From assembly GCA_023254845.1 (NCBI GenBank), contig JALRKE010000006.1, positions 1-32,230 on the forward strand: 32,230 bases of DNA. The letters are read 5' to 3'. A model generated the notes under the pieces. It worked only from the letters and a program-made list of their open reading frames with translations, was not told the DNA's origin and searched no databases. The position numbers and the translations under genes are program-made. Shown here piece after piece: positions 18,210 to 28,984 of this stretch (position 1 is the stretch's first letter; each line of letters opens with the position of its first letter). Origin of the DNA: Candidatus Nanopelagicaceae bacterium (GTDB lineage: Bacteria > Actinomycetota > Actinomycetes > Nanopelagicales > Nanopelagicaceae).

Positions 18210-19508
18210 TTAAGGCTTTACTTCCGTGCTACCGCGCTCCACCAGAACTGTTCCAATTCGGTGCCTCCTGCCAACAGGACGTTCTGCTGTGATTTTCCAT
18301 CCGCTTAGTTCAATCTCGCTACCGGGAATAGGTACTCGACCCAAGAGTTTGGCCATATAACCGCCAACCGTATCGACTTCCTCAAGTTCATCTTTTTCAA
18401 ACTCAATATCAAGATGATCTGCTAAGTCCTCAATGTGAAGCCGCGCTGAGACTCGCGCTTTTTTACCCTCCTCGAGCCATTCGATTTCTTCTAGAACATC
18501 GTCATACTCATCAGCGATTTCACCGACGATCTCTTCTAGCAGATCTTCGATAGTAATTAAGCCTGCGGTGCCGCCATACTCATCAACCACAATTGCGAGA
18601 TGAATCTGGTCGCGCTGCATCTCCTTCAACAGCTCAGCCGCCGTCTTTGTCTCGGGAATAAAGGTTGCGGGCCGGACATGATCTGAGACTAATTCGGTCT
18701 GTTCGGACTCACGATATTCAAGGGTCCGCTTTGCTAAGTCCTTTACATAAGCAATTCCCATTATTGTGTCGAGGTTCTCGCCGATAACTGGGATTCTCGT
18801 AAACCCAGACCTTAGCGCGAGGGAAAGTCCCTGGCGGAGATTCTTACTTCCTTCGATCCAAACCATTTCAGTTCTAGGAACCATCAATTCGCGCACCAAG
18901 GTATCGCCCAACTCAAAGACTGAGTGGATCATCTCGTGCTCAGACTCTTCCACTAAGCCACGCTCATGCGCTTGATCTACTAGATCTCGAAGTTCTGCTT
19001 CGTTAGCAAATGGACCGGTCTTAAAACCCCTACCAGGAGTTATTGCATTTCCAACCGCAATCAGAAGCTTTGTTATCGGTCCAAGTATCTTGGAGAGAAT
19101 TACCGCCGTGATACTCGCAGGTACTATCCAGGCACCGGCATGTTGTTTACCTAAAGTTCTAGGCCCTACTCCAACTACAACAAATGAGAGAACTAGCATC
19201 GCGCCAACCGAGACGCTCATCGCAACAGCTAAGGAAGCAAAGAGATCAATTAGCGCTTCTGCCACAATCACAGTTGCGGTCAATTCCGCGGCCTTTCGAA
19301 CGAACAAGACAACATTTAAATATCGCGCTGGTTCAGAGAGAACTCGCTGTACCCATGCCGCTCGCTTTGAGGATTTACTCTCAAGTTCTTCAACGAAGAC
19401 ACGCGAAATCGAATTTATCGCGCTCTCGCTTCCAGCTAAGAAGCCGGCAAAAAGGAGTAATGCAACAACAACTGAGATGACCAAAATGCTCACGCTTGAA
19501 TCCGCCAA
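18210..19508 (-). CDS. CNNM/CBS-domain transporter-associated protein (HlyC/CorC family)
   Basis: N-terminal hydrophobic CNNM-like region, VPRTEMVWIEG, FTRIPVIGENLDTIMGIAYVKDL, VVDEYGGTAGLITIEDLLEEIVGEIADEYD. Confidence 0.92.
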   Translation of the reverse strand: MADSSVSILVISVVVALLLFAGFLAGSESAINSISRVFVEELESKSSKRAAWVQRVLSEPARYLNVVLFVRKAAELTATVIVAEALIDLFASLAVAMSVSVGAMLVLSFVVVGVGPRTLGKQHAGAWIVPASITAVILSKILGPITKLLIAVGNAITPGRGFKTGPFANEAELRDLVDQAHERGLVEESEHEMIHSVFELGDTLVRELMVPRTEMVWIEGSKNLRQGLSLALRSGFTRIPVIGENLDTIMGIAYVKDLAKRTLEYRESEQTELVSDHVRPATFIPETKTAAELLKEMQRDQIHLAIVVDEYGGTAGLITIEDLLEEIVGEIADEYDDVLEEIEWLEEGKKARVSARLHIEDLADHLDIEFEKDELEEVDTVGGYMAKLLGRVPIPGSEIELSGWKITAERPVGRRHRIGTVLVERGSTEVKP

Positions 19509-19951
19509 CCTTTCAAGTAATCATCTTGTAGAGAAAACATGACTTCTTTCTCTTCACTTTCGCGATGGTCGTATCCGAGCAAGTGCAGCACGCCGTGGAT
19601 AGTTAAGAGCTCTAGTTCATCTTGCAATGAGTGGCCCGCCTCCTTGGCTTGAAGCTCTGCATAACTTGGACAGAGAACGATATCCCCGAGTACGCCCGGT
19701 CCATCAGCCGCCGAATTTGGCTTCATTTCATCCATCGGAAATGAGAGGACATCGGTCGCACCAGGCTCATCCATCCACTGGAGATGCAGAGTACTCATCT
19801 CAGATTCATCAACAATTGAGATGCTCAGCTCTGAATCTGGATGGATTCCGAGGCGTTCTAGTGAGTATTGCGCCACCCCTTTGATTCGCCCCTCGTCACA
19901 CTTCACAGTAGCAAGGTTTGTGAGTTCAATGTTCATAGCGCCGGCAGTCAA
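19490..19951 (-). CDS. ybeY: Endoribonuclease YbeY
   Basis: TDVLSFPMDE and HGVLHLLGYDH zinc-binding motif. Confidence 0.96.
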   Translation of the reverse strand: MTAGAMNIELTNLATVKCDEGRIKGVAQYSLERLGIHPDSELSISIVDESEMSTLHLQWMDEPGATDVLSFPMDEMKPNSAADGPGVLGDIVLCPSYAELQAKEAGHSLQDELELLTIHGVLHLLGYDHRESEEKEVMFSLQDDYLKGWRIQA

Positions 19952-19960
19952 CGACTGCGG

Positions 19961-20983
19961 TTAGCGATCACTCCTTAACGAGCGTGGCTTATTAGCGCGC
20001 CGCGCAGCACGGTTTCCATCTACATGAGAGTCAAATCTTCCATACGCGTCAACAATCTCACTCACCAATCTATGGCGTACGACGTCTTCTGAGGTTAGAT
20101 CCATGAAAGAGATATCTGTGATTCCTTCCAAGATGGAACGAACGATTTGAAGTCCTGATTCCTGATGATTGGGAAGATCGATCTGGGTGATATCCCCGGT
20201 CACTACCATCTTTGATCCAAAACCCAGACGAGTTAGGAACATCTTCATCTGTTCTGGGGAGGTGTTCTGAGCTTCATCGAGAATTATGAATGAATCATTT
20301 AGTGTTCGGCCGCGCATATAAGCAAGCGGCGCGACTTCGATAGTTCCCGATGACATCAACCTAGGAATCGCATCTGGATCTAGCATGTCATGAAGAGCAT
20401 CAAAGAGTGGACGAAGATAAGGATCAATCTTTTCGTGAAGCGTTCCCGGTAGGAAACCTAACCGCTCGCCAGCCTCAACAGCAGGACGAGTGAGAATTAT
20501 TCGATTTACTTGCTTTGATTGAAGAGCCTGAACCGCCTTGGCCATCGCAAGGTATGTCTTTCCAGTTCCAGCCGGACCAATTCCAAAGGTAATTGTGTTC
20601 TTATCTATGGCATCTACATAGCGCTTCTGATTTACCGTTTTTGGTCGGATTGTTTTGCCGCGATTGCTGAGAATATTTAGCGTCAGAACTTCAGCTGGGG
20701 TCTCATTGCCGTCACCGAGAATCATCGCGATTGAACGTCGCACCGCATCATCACTTAAAGGCTGTCCCGCTCGAACCACCGAAAGGAAGTTTGCAACTAG
20801 CTTCTGGACGTTTTGGACCGAGCCAGTTGGGCCGCGAAGAATTACCTCGTTGCCTCTGACAGTAACCGCTACCTCCGGAAAAGACTTCTCGATAGCGCGG
20901 ATGTATGAATCATTTGGTCCAGTTAGGGCAACGCTTGGGATATCTTCGGGAAGCGTTAGAACCGTTCTCTCCATTAGCCCCAT
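19961..20983 (-). CDS. phoH: PhoH-like protein (ATPase)
   Basis: TFGIGPAGTGKTYLAMAKAVQAL, RIILTRPAVEAGERLGFLPG, FIILDEAQNTSPEQMKMFLTR. ORF opens at 21094; starts at 20983/20974 avoid overlap with the HIT gene. Confidence 0.94.
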   Translation of the reverse strand: MGLMERTVLTLPEDIPSVALTGPNDSYIRAIEKSFPEVAVTVRGNEVILRGPTGSVQNVQKLVANFLSVVRAGQPLSDDAVRRSIAMILGDGNETPAEVLTLNILSNRGKTIRPKTVNQKRYVDAIDKNTITFGIGPAGTGKTYLAMAKAVQALQSKQVNRIILTRPAVEAGERLGFLPGTLHEKIDPYLRPLFDALHDMLDPDAIPRLMSSGTIEVAPLAYMRGRTLNDSFIILDEAQNTSPEQMKMFLTRLGFGSKMVVTGDITQIDLPNHQESGLQIVRSILEGITDISFMDLTSEDVVRHRLVSEIVDAYGRFDSHVDGNRAARRANKPRSLRSDR

Positions 20984-21014
20984 TCTAGTCCTGTGACTTC
21001 TGGATGCGCTTGCC

Positions 21015-21350
21015 TTAACCAGGGGGCCAACCGAACGCTCTTCCGCCAAGGAGATGTAAGTGAGCGTTAAATACCGATTGACCAGCCGCCTCACCAGTAT
21101 TGAAGACGGTTCGATAGCCCGGCAAATTCAAATCGACTGAGAGTTTCTTAGCTGCCTTAAAGAGTTCTGCGAGCGCGCTTGGTTGAACTTCTGCAAGTTC
21201 GGCAGCGTTCTCCACATGTCTCTTCGGAACTATCAAAATGTGAGTCGGTGCTTGCGGATTTAAATCGGGAAATGCAACTAAGTCGTTGTTGTCAACTAGT
21301 AAGTTAGCGGGAATCTCGCCGGCAATAATCTTACAAAATATGCAATTCAT
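21015..21350 (-). CDS. HIT-family protein
   Basis: CIFCKIIAGEIPANLLVDNNDLVAFPDLNPQAPTHILIVPKRH ... GQSVFNAHLHLLGGR. Confidence 0.96.
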   Translation of the reverse strand: MNCIFCKIIAGEIPANLLVDNNDLVAFPDLNPQAPTHILIVPKRHVENAAELAEVQPSALAELFKAAKKLSVDLNLPGYRTVFNTGEAAGQSVFNAHLHLLGGRAFGWPPG

Positions 21351-21359
21351 GAATAGGTT

Positions 21360-22082
21360 CTACCAGATTCCGAATCCACTTTGAACTGCGGCAAGTGCTG
21401 CGACGCCAGCATGCGCGGAGCGAAACACCGGTTTACCAAGAACTACAGATTGCGCCCCCGCCTTCTCAAAGAGCGCAGCCTCATCATCGGAAATTCCGCC
21501 TTCTGGCCCAATAATCAGATTTACTTCACGAGGGGGTTTTCCGGTAACAACATCAGAGAATTTGTTCACACCAGATTCATGGAGCATTAGCGAAAATTCA
21601 CTATCTTCGATCCGCTCTTTGACTTGTGATGTTGAGTGAATATCCAATATTTGCGGAATCCATGTCCGACGCGACTGTTTGGTTGCCTCCCGAGCCCATG
21701 AGCGCCACTTGGAGAGCGCATCTTTATCTTCCTTCCATTGTCCAATGGATCGCGAAGCCGACCATGGAATGATGATGTCGGCCCCACCTTCGGTTAATAG
21801 TTCAAGGGTCTCGCGCGCTCGATCGCCCTTAGTGAGCGCTTGTATAACTATAAGTATTGTCCTTGCTCTCGGCTCATCGACCACATCCAGGATGCGACAG
21901 CCGATGTTCCGCTTATTTATATCTAGCACTTCAACCTCTGCGCGACGACCTGCACCATTTGTTACTGCGACCCGCTCGCCCACTTTGATTCGGGATGCCG
22001 AAGCTGCGTGATGCGCCTCATCGCCCTCGATGACTAGATCGCCACGATCAGGAATATTCTCGACAATAAATAACGGAAGCAT
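21360..22082 (-). CDS. rsmE: 16S rRNA (uracil(1498)-N(3))-methyltransferase
   Basis: LIIGPEGGISDDEAALFEKAGAQSVVLGKPVFRSAHAGVAAL. Confidence 0.95.
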   Translation of the reverse strand: MLPLFIVENIPDRGDLVIEGDEAHHAASASRIKVGERVAVTNGAGRRAEVEVLDINKRNIGCRILDVVDEPRARTILIVIQALTKGDRARETLELLTEGGADIIIPWSASRSIGQWKEDKDALSKWRSWAREATKQSRRTWIPQILDIHSTSQVKERIEDSEFSLMLHESGVNKFSDVVTGKPPREVNLIIGPEGGISDDEAALFEKAGAQSVVLGKPVFRSAHAGVAALAAVQSGFGIW

Positions 22083-23192
22083 CTACCCTCGAAAAGCCTC
22101 TTTAAACTTTGCAAAGAGACTTGAGTCGCTATTTCTTCGAACTTGGCCACCAATAGTTTTCTCGCCGCGTAACTCCGCAAATGACTTCAGTAGCTCGGAT
22201 TCCGCCTTAGAGAGCTTGGTAGGAATCTCTACATTTATATGTACAAATAAGTCGCCACGCGAACCGCTTCGAAGTCGAGTCATACCCTTACCCTTAACCG
22301 GGATCATCTCCCCGCTCTGGGTTCCGGGCTTAACTTCGACTTCAATCTCCCCGTCAAGAGTCTCAACTTTCATCTTCGTACCTAACGCCGCCCCGGTCAT
22401 CGGAACATTTAATTGAAGATGAAGGTCATCTCCATCCCGAACTAAGAAATCATGGTCAGCCACAATTATTTCTACATATAAATCACCGGCCGGGCCGCCT
22501 CCGGCACCAACTTCTCCCTGGCCACTTAATTGAATCCGATTTCCAGTTTCTACTCCGGCCGGAATTTTCACATCGATATTGCGTTTTGCGCGAACTCGTC
22601 CATCACCAGCGCACTCCCGACATGGATTTGGAATTACAGTTCCGAAGCCTTGACAGGTACCGCATGGTCTAGATGTCATTACTTGTCCGATGAATGAACG
22701 GGTTACTTGTTGGACTTCACCTCTTCCTTTACAGATATCGCAAGTACGCGGTGAGCTTCCAGATTCACATCCATCACCACCGCATTTGTCACAAATAACA
22801 GCGGTCTCTACTCCGATTGACTTTGAGACTCCAAAACAGGCTTGATTTAAATCGATTTCAACGCGAATCAGCGCATCTTGTCCTTGGCGCATCCTTGGGC
22901 GTGGCCCTCTTGGCGCGCCACCGCCACCAAAGAACGCATCCATGATGTCACTAAATCCGCCGAAGCCACCACCAAACCCCGAGAATCCATCGCCACCTCG
23001 GTCATAAGAACTTCGCTTCTCTGGATCACTTAGTACTTCATAAGCAGCCGTTATCTCTTTAAAGCGATCTTGAACTTTTGGATCCGGATTAACATCTGGA
23101 TGCATCTCGCGCGCTAACTTTCGATAGGCCCGCTTAATCTCATCTGAGGATGCGCCTCTATCCACGCCAAGCGTCGCGTAATGATCAGCCAT
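22083..23192 (-). CDS. dnaJ: Chaperone DnaJ
   Basis: [36 protein letters not shown]-domain; four CxxCxGxG-type zinc repeats. Confidence 0.97.
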   Translation of the reverse strand: MADHYATLGVDRGASSDEIKRAYRKLAREMHPDVNPDPKVQDRFKEITAAYEVLSDPEKRSSYDRGGDGFSGFGGGFGGFSDIMDAFFGGGGAPRGPRPRMRQGQDALIRVEIDLNQACFGVSKSIGVETAVICDKCGGDGCESGSSPRTCDICKGRGEVQQVTRSFIGQVMTSRPCGTCQGFGTVIPNPCRECAGDGRVRAKRNIDVKIPAGVETGNRIQLSGQGEVGAGGGPAGDLYVEIIVADHDFLVRDGDDLHLQLNVPMTGAALGTKMKVETLDGEIEVEVKPGTQSGEMIPVKGKGMTRLRSGSRGDLFVHINVEIPTKLSKAESELLKSFAELRGEKTIGGQVRRNSDSSLFAKFKEAFRG

Positions 23193-24241
23193 TATCTGCC
23201 CTCATTTAGGAATCGCCCTACATAGCGAGCAACTGATTGCACCGCTGACATAGATGCGGAGTAGTCCATCCGCGTAGGGCCAATAACGCCAAGGGCTCCC
23301 AAGGAATTCCCATCATCGCCATATCCAATGCTTACCAAGCTTGTGCTCTTCAAGCTCTTATCCGGTTGCTCGGTTCCGATTCGAATACGCATTGAGTCAC
23401 TGGAGTCACTCAAGAGACGAAGGAGAACAACTTGCTCTTCCAAAGCTTCGAGAACTGCATGGATATCCGAGGACGATGCATCACCTGATCTTGCCAAATT
23501 CGCAGTCCCAGCGATTGCTACTCTCTCTTCGGCTCGCTCGAGCGACATCTCAATCAAGTTAGAGATTATCAAGGCAACTGAAGTTCGTTCATTCCGCGGA
23601 AAGGCCTCAAGAAGACTTTCAAGTGAGCTCAGTACATCTGCCATGTTCCGACCAGCTACAACTGAATTAAGTCGATTCTTCAGATCTCCCAGCATTTGAT
23701 CAGTGATGGGATGTGGAAGCTCGAGCACGCGTTGCTCCACGCGCCCGGTATTTGTAATCAATACCAACATTATTCGAGTCTGATTTAGCAAAACTAATTC
23801 AATATGACGGACCTTTGATTTAGTGATTGACGGATATTGAACGACCGCGACCTGTTTAGTTACTTGGGCGAGGAGTCGAACTGTACGCATGACAACATCA
23901 TCTAAGTCATTCGCGCCTTCTAAGAAAGTTTCGATAGCGCGTCTTTCCGCTGTTGAGAGCGGCTTTACCTTCGCCAACTTATCGACAAATATCCGATAAC
24001 CCTTATCTGTGGGGATACGCCCTGCGCTGGTATGTGGCTGGGTAATTAGCCCAGCACTCTCCAAAACTGACATTTCATTTCGAATCGTTGCTGATGAAAT
24101 CCCGAGACCGTGGCGTTCTGCGATGGCGCGAGAGCCAACCGGTTCTTCTGTTGCAACGTATTCATCGACAATCGCACGTAAGATTTCTAACTGGCGCGTC
24201 TCGATATTCGATTCTTTATTCAAGTCTTTATTTAGGACCAT
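23192..24241 (-). CDS. hrcA: Heat-inducible transcription repressor HrcA
   Basis: [69 protein letters not shown]. Confidence 0.96.
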   Translation of the reverse strand: MVLNKDLNKESNIETRQLEILRAIVDEYVATEEPVGSRAIAERHGLGISSATIRNEMSVLESAGLITQPHTSAGRIPTDKGYRIFVDKLAKVKPLSTAERRAIETFLEGANDLDDVVMRTVRLLAQVTKQVAVVQYPSITKSKVRHIELVLLNQTRIMLVLITNTGRVEQRVLELPHPITDQMLGDLKNRLNSVVAGRNMADVLSSLESLLEAFPRNERTSVALIISNLIEMSLERAEERVAIAGTANLARSGDASSSDIHAVLEALEEQVVLLRLLSDSSDSMRIRIGTEQPDKSLKSTSLVSIGYGDDGNSLGALGVIGPTRMDYSASMSAVQSVARYVGRFLNEGR

Positions 24242-24254
24242 TAATCCGTAACCC

Positions 24255-24599
24255 CTAGATAGTTGCAATCCCAAAAGTGGTCAGAATCAAGAGCAGCATC
24301 GCAGGAAAAGCGGTCTTTGCCTTGTTCGCGCGGAAGTGGAAGAAGATTGCGCCAGCCATTATTACCCAGAGGAAAATAAAGCCGTAGATTTTCAAATCCT
24401 TGTTCTCCAGAGCGAAACCAATCACCAGGCTTAGCGCAGCTAGCGTCTCAAGCATTCCAACTAAACGCGCAAAACCATCAGGGAAGTTGATATCTCTAGT
24501 TCCAGAGAGGCCGGCAGAGGAGCCACTCGCCTTTGATAGCCCAGCAATGAGAAAGATGACGGCAAGCAAAAGGGTGATGACGGTATGGGCGGTTTGCAT
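24255..24599 (-). CDS. DoxX-like small membrane protein
   Basis: [62 protein letters not shown]...; start at 24599 avoids overlap with hemW. Confidence 0.8.
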   Translation of the reverse strand: MQTAHTVITLLLAVIFLIAGLSKASGSSAGLSGTRDINFPDGFARLVGMLETLAALSLVIGFALENKDLKIYGFIFLWVIMAGAIFFHFRANKAKTAFPAMLLLILTTFGIATI

Positions 24600-24613
24600 A
24601 GGAAGTGAAGTTA

Positions 24614-25789
24614 CTACACCAGCATTTCGCGCACGATTCGATCGGCTATCAGCCGCCCAGTTCTCGACAGAACAAGATGGCCTGCATCCCAATTGGCGCC
24701 CTCGATATGGCCGGAATCTCGATACTTGGCGACCTTTGCCATCTCTTCCTGGGTGAGGTCGCTAAGTGAAATTCCCTCACTCATGCGAATCTGCAACATT
24801 ACAAATTCATCGCGCTTATTCGCCTCAGAGAGGAGCTCGCTACTAGCTTCCGGCGAATTACCGCTAGCCAATGCGTTTTGATATGTATTGGGATGCTTCA
24901 CATTCCACCAACGTTTTCCTGCGAAATAAGAGTGCGCGCCTGGGCCCACTCCCCACCATTGCGATCCATTCCAATATGTAATGTTGTGACGGCACTCGCC
25001 ACCAGGTTTTGCCCAATTGCTCAATTCATACCAATTAAATCCTCTTTGCTGTGCGGCTTCATCAAAGGTTAGATACTTTTCAGCAGTTTCATCATCTGGT
25101 GGGATTAATAACTCCCCTCGCTTCACGCGCGCTGCCAACTTTGTACCGGTTTCGACAATAAGCGCATATGCGCTGATGTGATCAATTGGGAGTGATAGCG
25201 CGCTCTCATAAGAGGTCTGCCAATCTTCGATAGTTTCACCAGGAACACCATAAATTAAATCGACGCTTAGGTGATCTATCCCTGCATCCTTAACAAGTTT
25301 GCATGCCTTAATAACATTCTCAGGGTCATGAGTACGATCAAGCGCAGCTAAGACATGAGGAACAGCGGATTGCATACCGAGCGAGATTCGATTTACGCCG
25401 GCGACAACAAGTTCATCAAGATAACTCGCTGACAAAGTATCTGGATTGGCCTCAAGAGTTATCTCAGCTCCAGGCTCAAGGTTGAACTCGCCCCGGACTT
25501 TGCTAATTACCCGGGCAATTTCGCTACTCGGTATCAGCGATGGCGTGCCCCCGCCGAAGAAGATGGTTGGGACATCCAAGGCGCCAACGAACTTCTTGGC
25601 CATTTCTATCTCACGCAAAACCGCGTCTATGAAGGGAGTGGTGATCAGAGATAGGTTTGCAGTATTGAGTTCCTGAGGCGTATAAGTATTGAAGTCACAG
25701 TATCCGCAGCGCTTTACGCAATATGGGATATGTATATAGAACGAGAGCGCGCCGACAGCGCTACTTCTTGGTTTTTCCACTTTCGCCAT
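24614..25789 (-). CDS. hemW: Radical SAM heme chaperone HemW (coproporphyrinogen III oxidase-like)
   Basis: [21 protein letters not shown] (CxxxCxxC), [30 protein letters not shown]. Confidence 0.95.
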   Translation of the reverse strand: MAKVEKPRSSAVGALSFYIHIPYCVKRCGYCDFNTYTPQELNTANLSLITTPFIDAVLREIEMAKKFVGALDVPTIFFGGGTPSLIPSSEIARVISKVRGEFNLEPGAEITLEANPDTLSASYLDELVVAGVNRISLGMQSAVPHVLAALDRTHDPENVIKACKLVKDAGIDHLSVDLIYGVPGETIEDWQTSYESALSLPIDHISAYALIVETGTKLAARVKRGELLIPPDDETAEKYLTFDEAAQQRGFNWYELSNWAKPGGECRHNITYWNGSQWWGVGPGAHSYFAGKRWWNVKHPNTYQNALASGNSPEASSELLSEANKRDEFVMLQIRMSEGISLSDLTQEEMAKVAKYRDSGHIEGANWDAGHLVLSRTGRLIADRIVREMLV

Positions 25790-27629
25790 CCGAGTTTGTG
25801 GAGAGCGCGGCGATGAAGGCTTCTTGTGGGACCTCTACCTTGCCCACCATCTTCATTCGCTTCTTTCCCTCTTTCTGCTTCTCTAAGAGTTTACGCTTTC
25901 GAGTGATATCGCCACCGTAACACTTTGCAAGAACATCTTTTCGGATTGCACGAATATTCTCGCGGGCAATTATCTTCGCGCCAATAGCGGCTTGAATTGG
26001 TACTTCGAATTGCTGCCTAGGGATTAACTCACGCAATTTCGTAGTCATCATTACTCCATATGGATAAGACTTATCACGATGCACAATTGAGCTAAATGCA
26101 TCAACGGTATCCCCCTGTAGCAGGATGTCCACCTTTACAAGATCGCCTTCTGCTTCTCCGATAGGTTCATAATCCAAAGAGGCATAACCCTTTGTGCGTG
26201 ATTTAAGTTGGTCAAAGAAGTCAAAGACGATCTCAGCGAGCGGAAGGGTGTAGCGAATCTCAACGCGATCTTCAGATAGATAATCCATGCCACCTAAAGT
26301 TCCGCGGCGTGATTGGCAGAGCTCCATAATTGTTCCGATGTAATCAGTGGGCGAGAGAATTGTTGCCTTAACTATCGGCTCTAGAACTCTTGCAACTTTT
26401 CCATTTGGGTACTCACTAGGGTTAGTGACGGTTCTTTCGCTGCCATCTTCAAGGAATACTCGATAGACCACGTTGGGTGCGGTAGAAATCAGTGAGAGAT
26501 TAAATTCGCGCTCTAGCCGTTCGCGCACAATCTCCATATGAAGTAGGCCTAAGAAACCGCACCTAAAGCCAAAACCAAGCGCAACAGAAGTCTCGGGTTC
26601 ATAAACTAGGGCAGCATCATTTAGCTGCAACTTATCTAAGGCATCACGGAGAATTGGATAGTCATCGCCATCGATTGGATAGAGCCCAGAAAAAACCATC
26701 GGCTTTGGATCTTTATATCCACCAAGCGCTTCTTTAGCGGGGTTGTGATACGAAGTAACGGTATCGCCGACTCTTGAGAGACGAACATCTTTAACGCCAG
26801 TAATCAAGTAGCCCACTTCGCCCACGCCAATTCCGGCGCTAGAGACTGGTTCTGGGGAGATAACTCCGATATCTAGTAGTTCGTGGCGAACGCCAGTTGA
26901 AACCATCTGAATCTGCTCGCGCGGTGAGAGTTTTCCATCGAAGACGCGCACATAAGTAACTACGCCTCTATATGTGTCGTAAACCGAGTCAAAGATAAGT
27001 GCGCGCGCCGGGGCATTTGCAGAACCTATGGGAGCAGGAATCTGGGCAACGATTTGATCGAGCAACTCTTCAACTCCTGCACCAGTCTTTCCTGATACGC
27101 GGAGGCAGTCCGATGGTTTACATCCAACAAGTTTTGCAAGCTCTTCTGCAAACTTATCTGGTTGCGCAGCGGGTAGATCAATCTTATTTAAGACTGGAAT
27201 AATGGTTAGCTCGTTCTCCATCGCTAAATAGAGATTTGCAAGAGTCTGGGCTTCGATACCTTGGGCGCAATCCACCAATAAAATCGCACCTTCGCAGGCG
27301 GCAAGTGATCTTGAGACTTCATAAGTGAAATCAACATGGCCCGGGGTGTCGATCATGTTAAGTATGTATTCCTTGCCATCTATTCCAGATTTCCACGGAA
27401 GGCGAACGGCCTGGCTCTTGATGGTTATTCCACGCTCTCGTTCAATATCCATTCGATCGAGATATTGCTCGCGCATATTGCGCGCTTCAACCACGCCGGT
27501 AATTCCAAGCATTCGATCAGCTAAAGTCGATTTGCCGTGATCAATATGTGCGATGATGCAGAAATTACGAATCTGCGCAGGATCAGTCTTTGAAGGCTGT
27601 GGCGCCTTATTTAATGGAATAGCGGGCAT
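25761..27629 (-). CDS. lepA: Elongation factor 4 (LepA)
   Basis: [79 protein letters not shown]. Confidence 0.98.
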   Translation of the reverse strand: MPAIPLNKAPQPSKTDPAQIRNFCIIAHIDHGKSTLADRMLGITGVVEARNMREQYLDRMDIERERGITIKSQAVRLPWKSGIDGKEYILNMIDTPGHVDFTYEVSRSLAACEGAILLVDCAQGIEAQTLANLYLAMENELTIIPVLNKIDLPAAQPDKFAEELAKLVGCKPSDCLRVSGKTGAGVEELLDQIVAQIPAPIGSANAPARALIFDSVYDTYRGVVTYVRVFDGKLSPREQIQMVSTGVRHELLDIGVISPEPVSSAGIGVGEVGYLITGVKDVRLSRVGDTVTSYHNPAKEALGGYKDPKPMVFSGLYPIDGDDYPILRDALDKLQLNDAALVYEPETSVALGFGFRCGFLGLLHMEIVRERLEREFNLSLISTAPNVVYRVFLEDGSERTVTNPSEYPNGKVARVLEPIVKATILSPTDYIGTIMELCQSRRGTLGGMDYLSEDRVEIRYTLPLAEIVFDFFDQLKSRTKGYASLDYEPIGEAEGDLVKVDILLQGDTVDAFSSIVHRDKSYPYGVMMTTKLRELIPRQQFEVPIQAAIGAKIIARENIRAIRKDVLAKCYGGDITRKRKLLEKQKEGKKRMKMVGKVEVPQEAFIAALSTNSDGESGKTKK

Positions 27630-27662
27630 CGCTCGTCCGCCTAGTTCTTATTGATACGGGGT

Positions 27663-27932
27663 TTAGCGAACGCCGGCTTTATGGGCAGCTTTTGCCATAG
27701 CCGACTTCTTGTTCGCAGCTTGGTTGGCATGAATGACGCCCTTTGAAACCGCAACATCCAATTCACGTGAAGCGCTCTTAAGTTCGGTTGCGATGGTCTG
27801 GCTATCTCCTGAAGAGACTGCATCGCGGAAGCGACGAATAGCAGTCTTAAATGACGAACGGACCGACTTATTACGAAGTCTTGCTTTCTCGTTGGTCTTG
27901 ATTCGCTTAATTTGAGACTTGATATTTGCCAC
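27663..27932 (-). CDS. rpsT: 30S ribosomal protein S20
   Basis: GTG start; [35 protein letters not shown]...[22 protein letters not shown]. Confidence 0.97.
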   Translation of the reverse strand: MANIKSQIKRIKTNEKARLRNKSVRSSFKTAIRRFRDAVSSGDSQTIATELKSASRELDVAVSKGVIHANQAANKKSAMAKAAHKAGVR

Positions 27933-28018
27933 GAAACTGCCTTCCTTTGCGTGCCTTTTACCCGCTTGATTACCCGTTTTTACGAGCGCCGAAGGGTATC
28001 AGCAGCACCGTGGAAGGC

Positions 28019-28984
28019 TCAAACCGAGCCTCCTGAAGCCACATTCTTGGCAATCGAAACCATCGCCCGTTCCAAGGCATAGATCGGAGCGGCCTCGCCG
28101 CCCTTTACACCAACATCGGCCCTGACCAATTCCTCAATAGCAAAAGTGATCATTCCCGGGCGCCACTTTGTTAGTTGTCGCCGCGCTTTATCGATCTGCC
28201 ATGGAGCAAGCCCCAATTTGCCAGCGACCTCAAAGGATTTTGCATGGCGAGGCAAGTCCGAGACTTTTGCAAGAGCGCGAACTCCGTTTGCAACGGCTGA
28301 GACAATCATTACTGGATCGGTGCCCGTATCCAAGGCATTTCTTAGCGAGATCAAGGTCCCCCGAACATCCCCGGCAATCACAGCATCAGCAACATCAAAT
28401 CCAGTGGCTTCAACTCGGCCTTGGTAGTAATTAGCAATATCTCCATCATCGATGACCGCCTTACCGGCATTGGTATCAAAGGAGATTTGGCTACAAGCCG
28501 CAGCTAACTCCCGGGTATCGCTTCCAGTTGCGCTAACTAGCGCCGATACAGCAGCGCTAGAAATCTTTCTTCCATGCCTAGTGAATTCTTGGCGGACAAA
28601 CTCCTCTTTCTCGCTCTGCTTCTTCAAGGGTTCACAGGCAATGTACTCCGCCTTTAACTTCTTGATCTTCTCAACTAAACCTTTGCCTTTGACGCCACCT
28701 TTATGAAGAAAAATCAGATGGGTATTGGGATCTATCGCATCAAAACCCTCTAGGATTTCTTCTCCAACTTCGGCCGGTACATCTTGGAGGTCGCGCAGAA
28801 TCACAACGCGCTTTTCGGAGAATAGCGATGGAGCGATTACTTCTCCGTAGCGACCAACTTCTAACTCTCCACCAACTAGATTCGTCCGCTCAAAATCTCT
28901 TCGCGCTTCCAAAGCTTCATTTAACGCCCGATCCGAAAGCGCAGCTTCGCCGCCATGAATAAGAAGTAGTGGGTTTAATGCCAT
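28019..28984 (-). CDS. holA: DNA polymerase III delta subunit
   Basis: MALNPLLLIHGGEAALSDRALNEAL... VIAPSLFSEKRVVILRDLQDV; position between comEC and rpsT; ORF opens at 28999. Confidence 0.92.
   Translation of the reverse strand: MALNPLLLIHGGEAALSDRALNEALEARRDFERTNLVGGELEVGRYGEVIAPSLFSEKRVVILRDLQDVPAEVGEEILEGFDAIDPNTHLIFLHKGGVKGKGLVEKIKKLKAEYIACEPLKKQSEKEEFVRQEFTRHGRKISSAAVSALVSATGSDTRELAAACSQISFDTNAGKAVIDDGDIANYYQGRVEATGFDVADAVIAGDVRGTLISLRNALDTGTDPVMIVSAVANGVRALAKVSDLPRHAKSFEVAGKLGLAPWQIDKARRQLTKWRPGMITFAIEELVRADVGVKGGEAAPIYALERAMVSIAKNVASGGSV

Noticed and set aside
19090-19542. 150-aa plus-strand ORF
   Set aside because: Antisense to the CBS/CorC gene and ybeY; no independent coding evidence
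24242-24700. Possible CIRCE element upstream of hrcA
   Set aside because: No TTAGCACTC-N9-GAGTGCTAA-like inverted repeat visible; hrcA is only 13 bp from the upstream gene and probably has no own promoter
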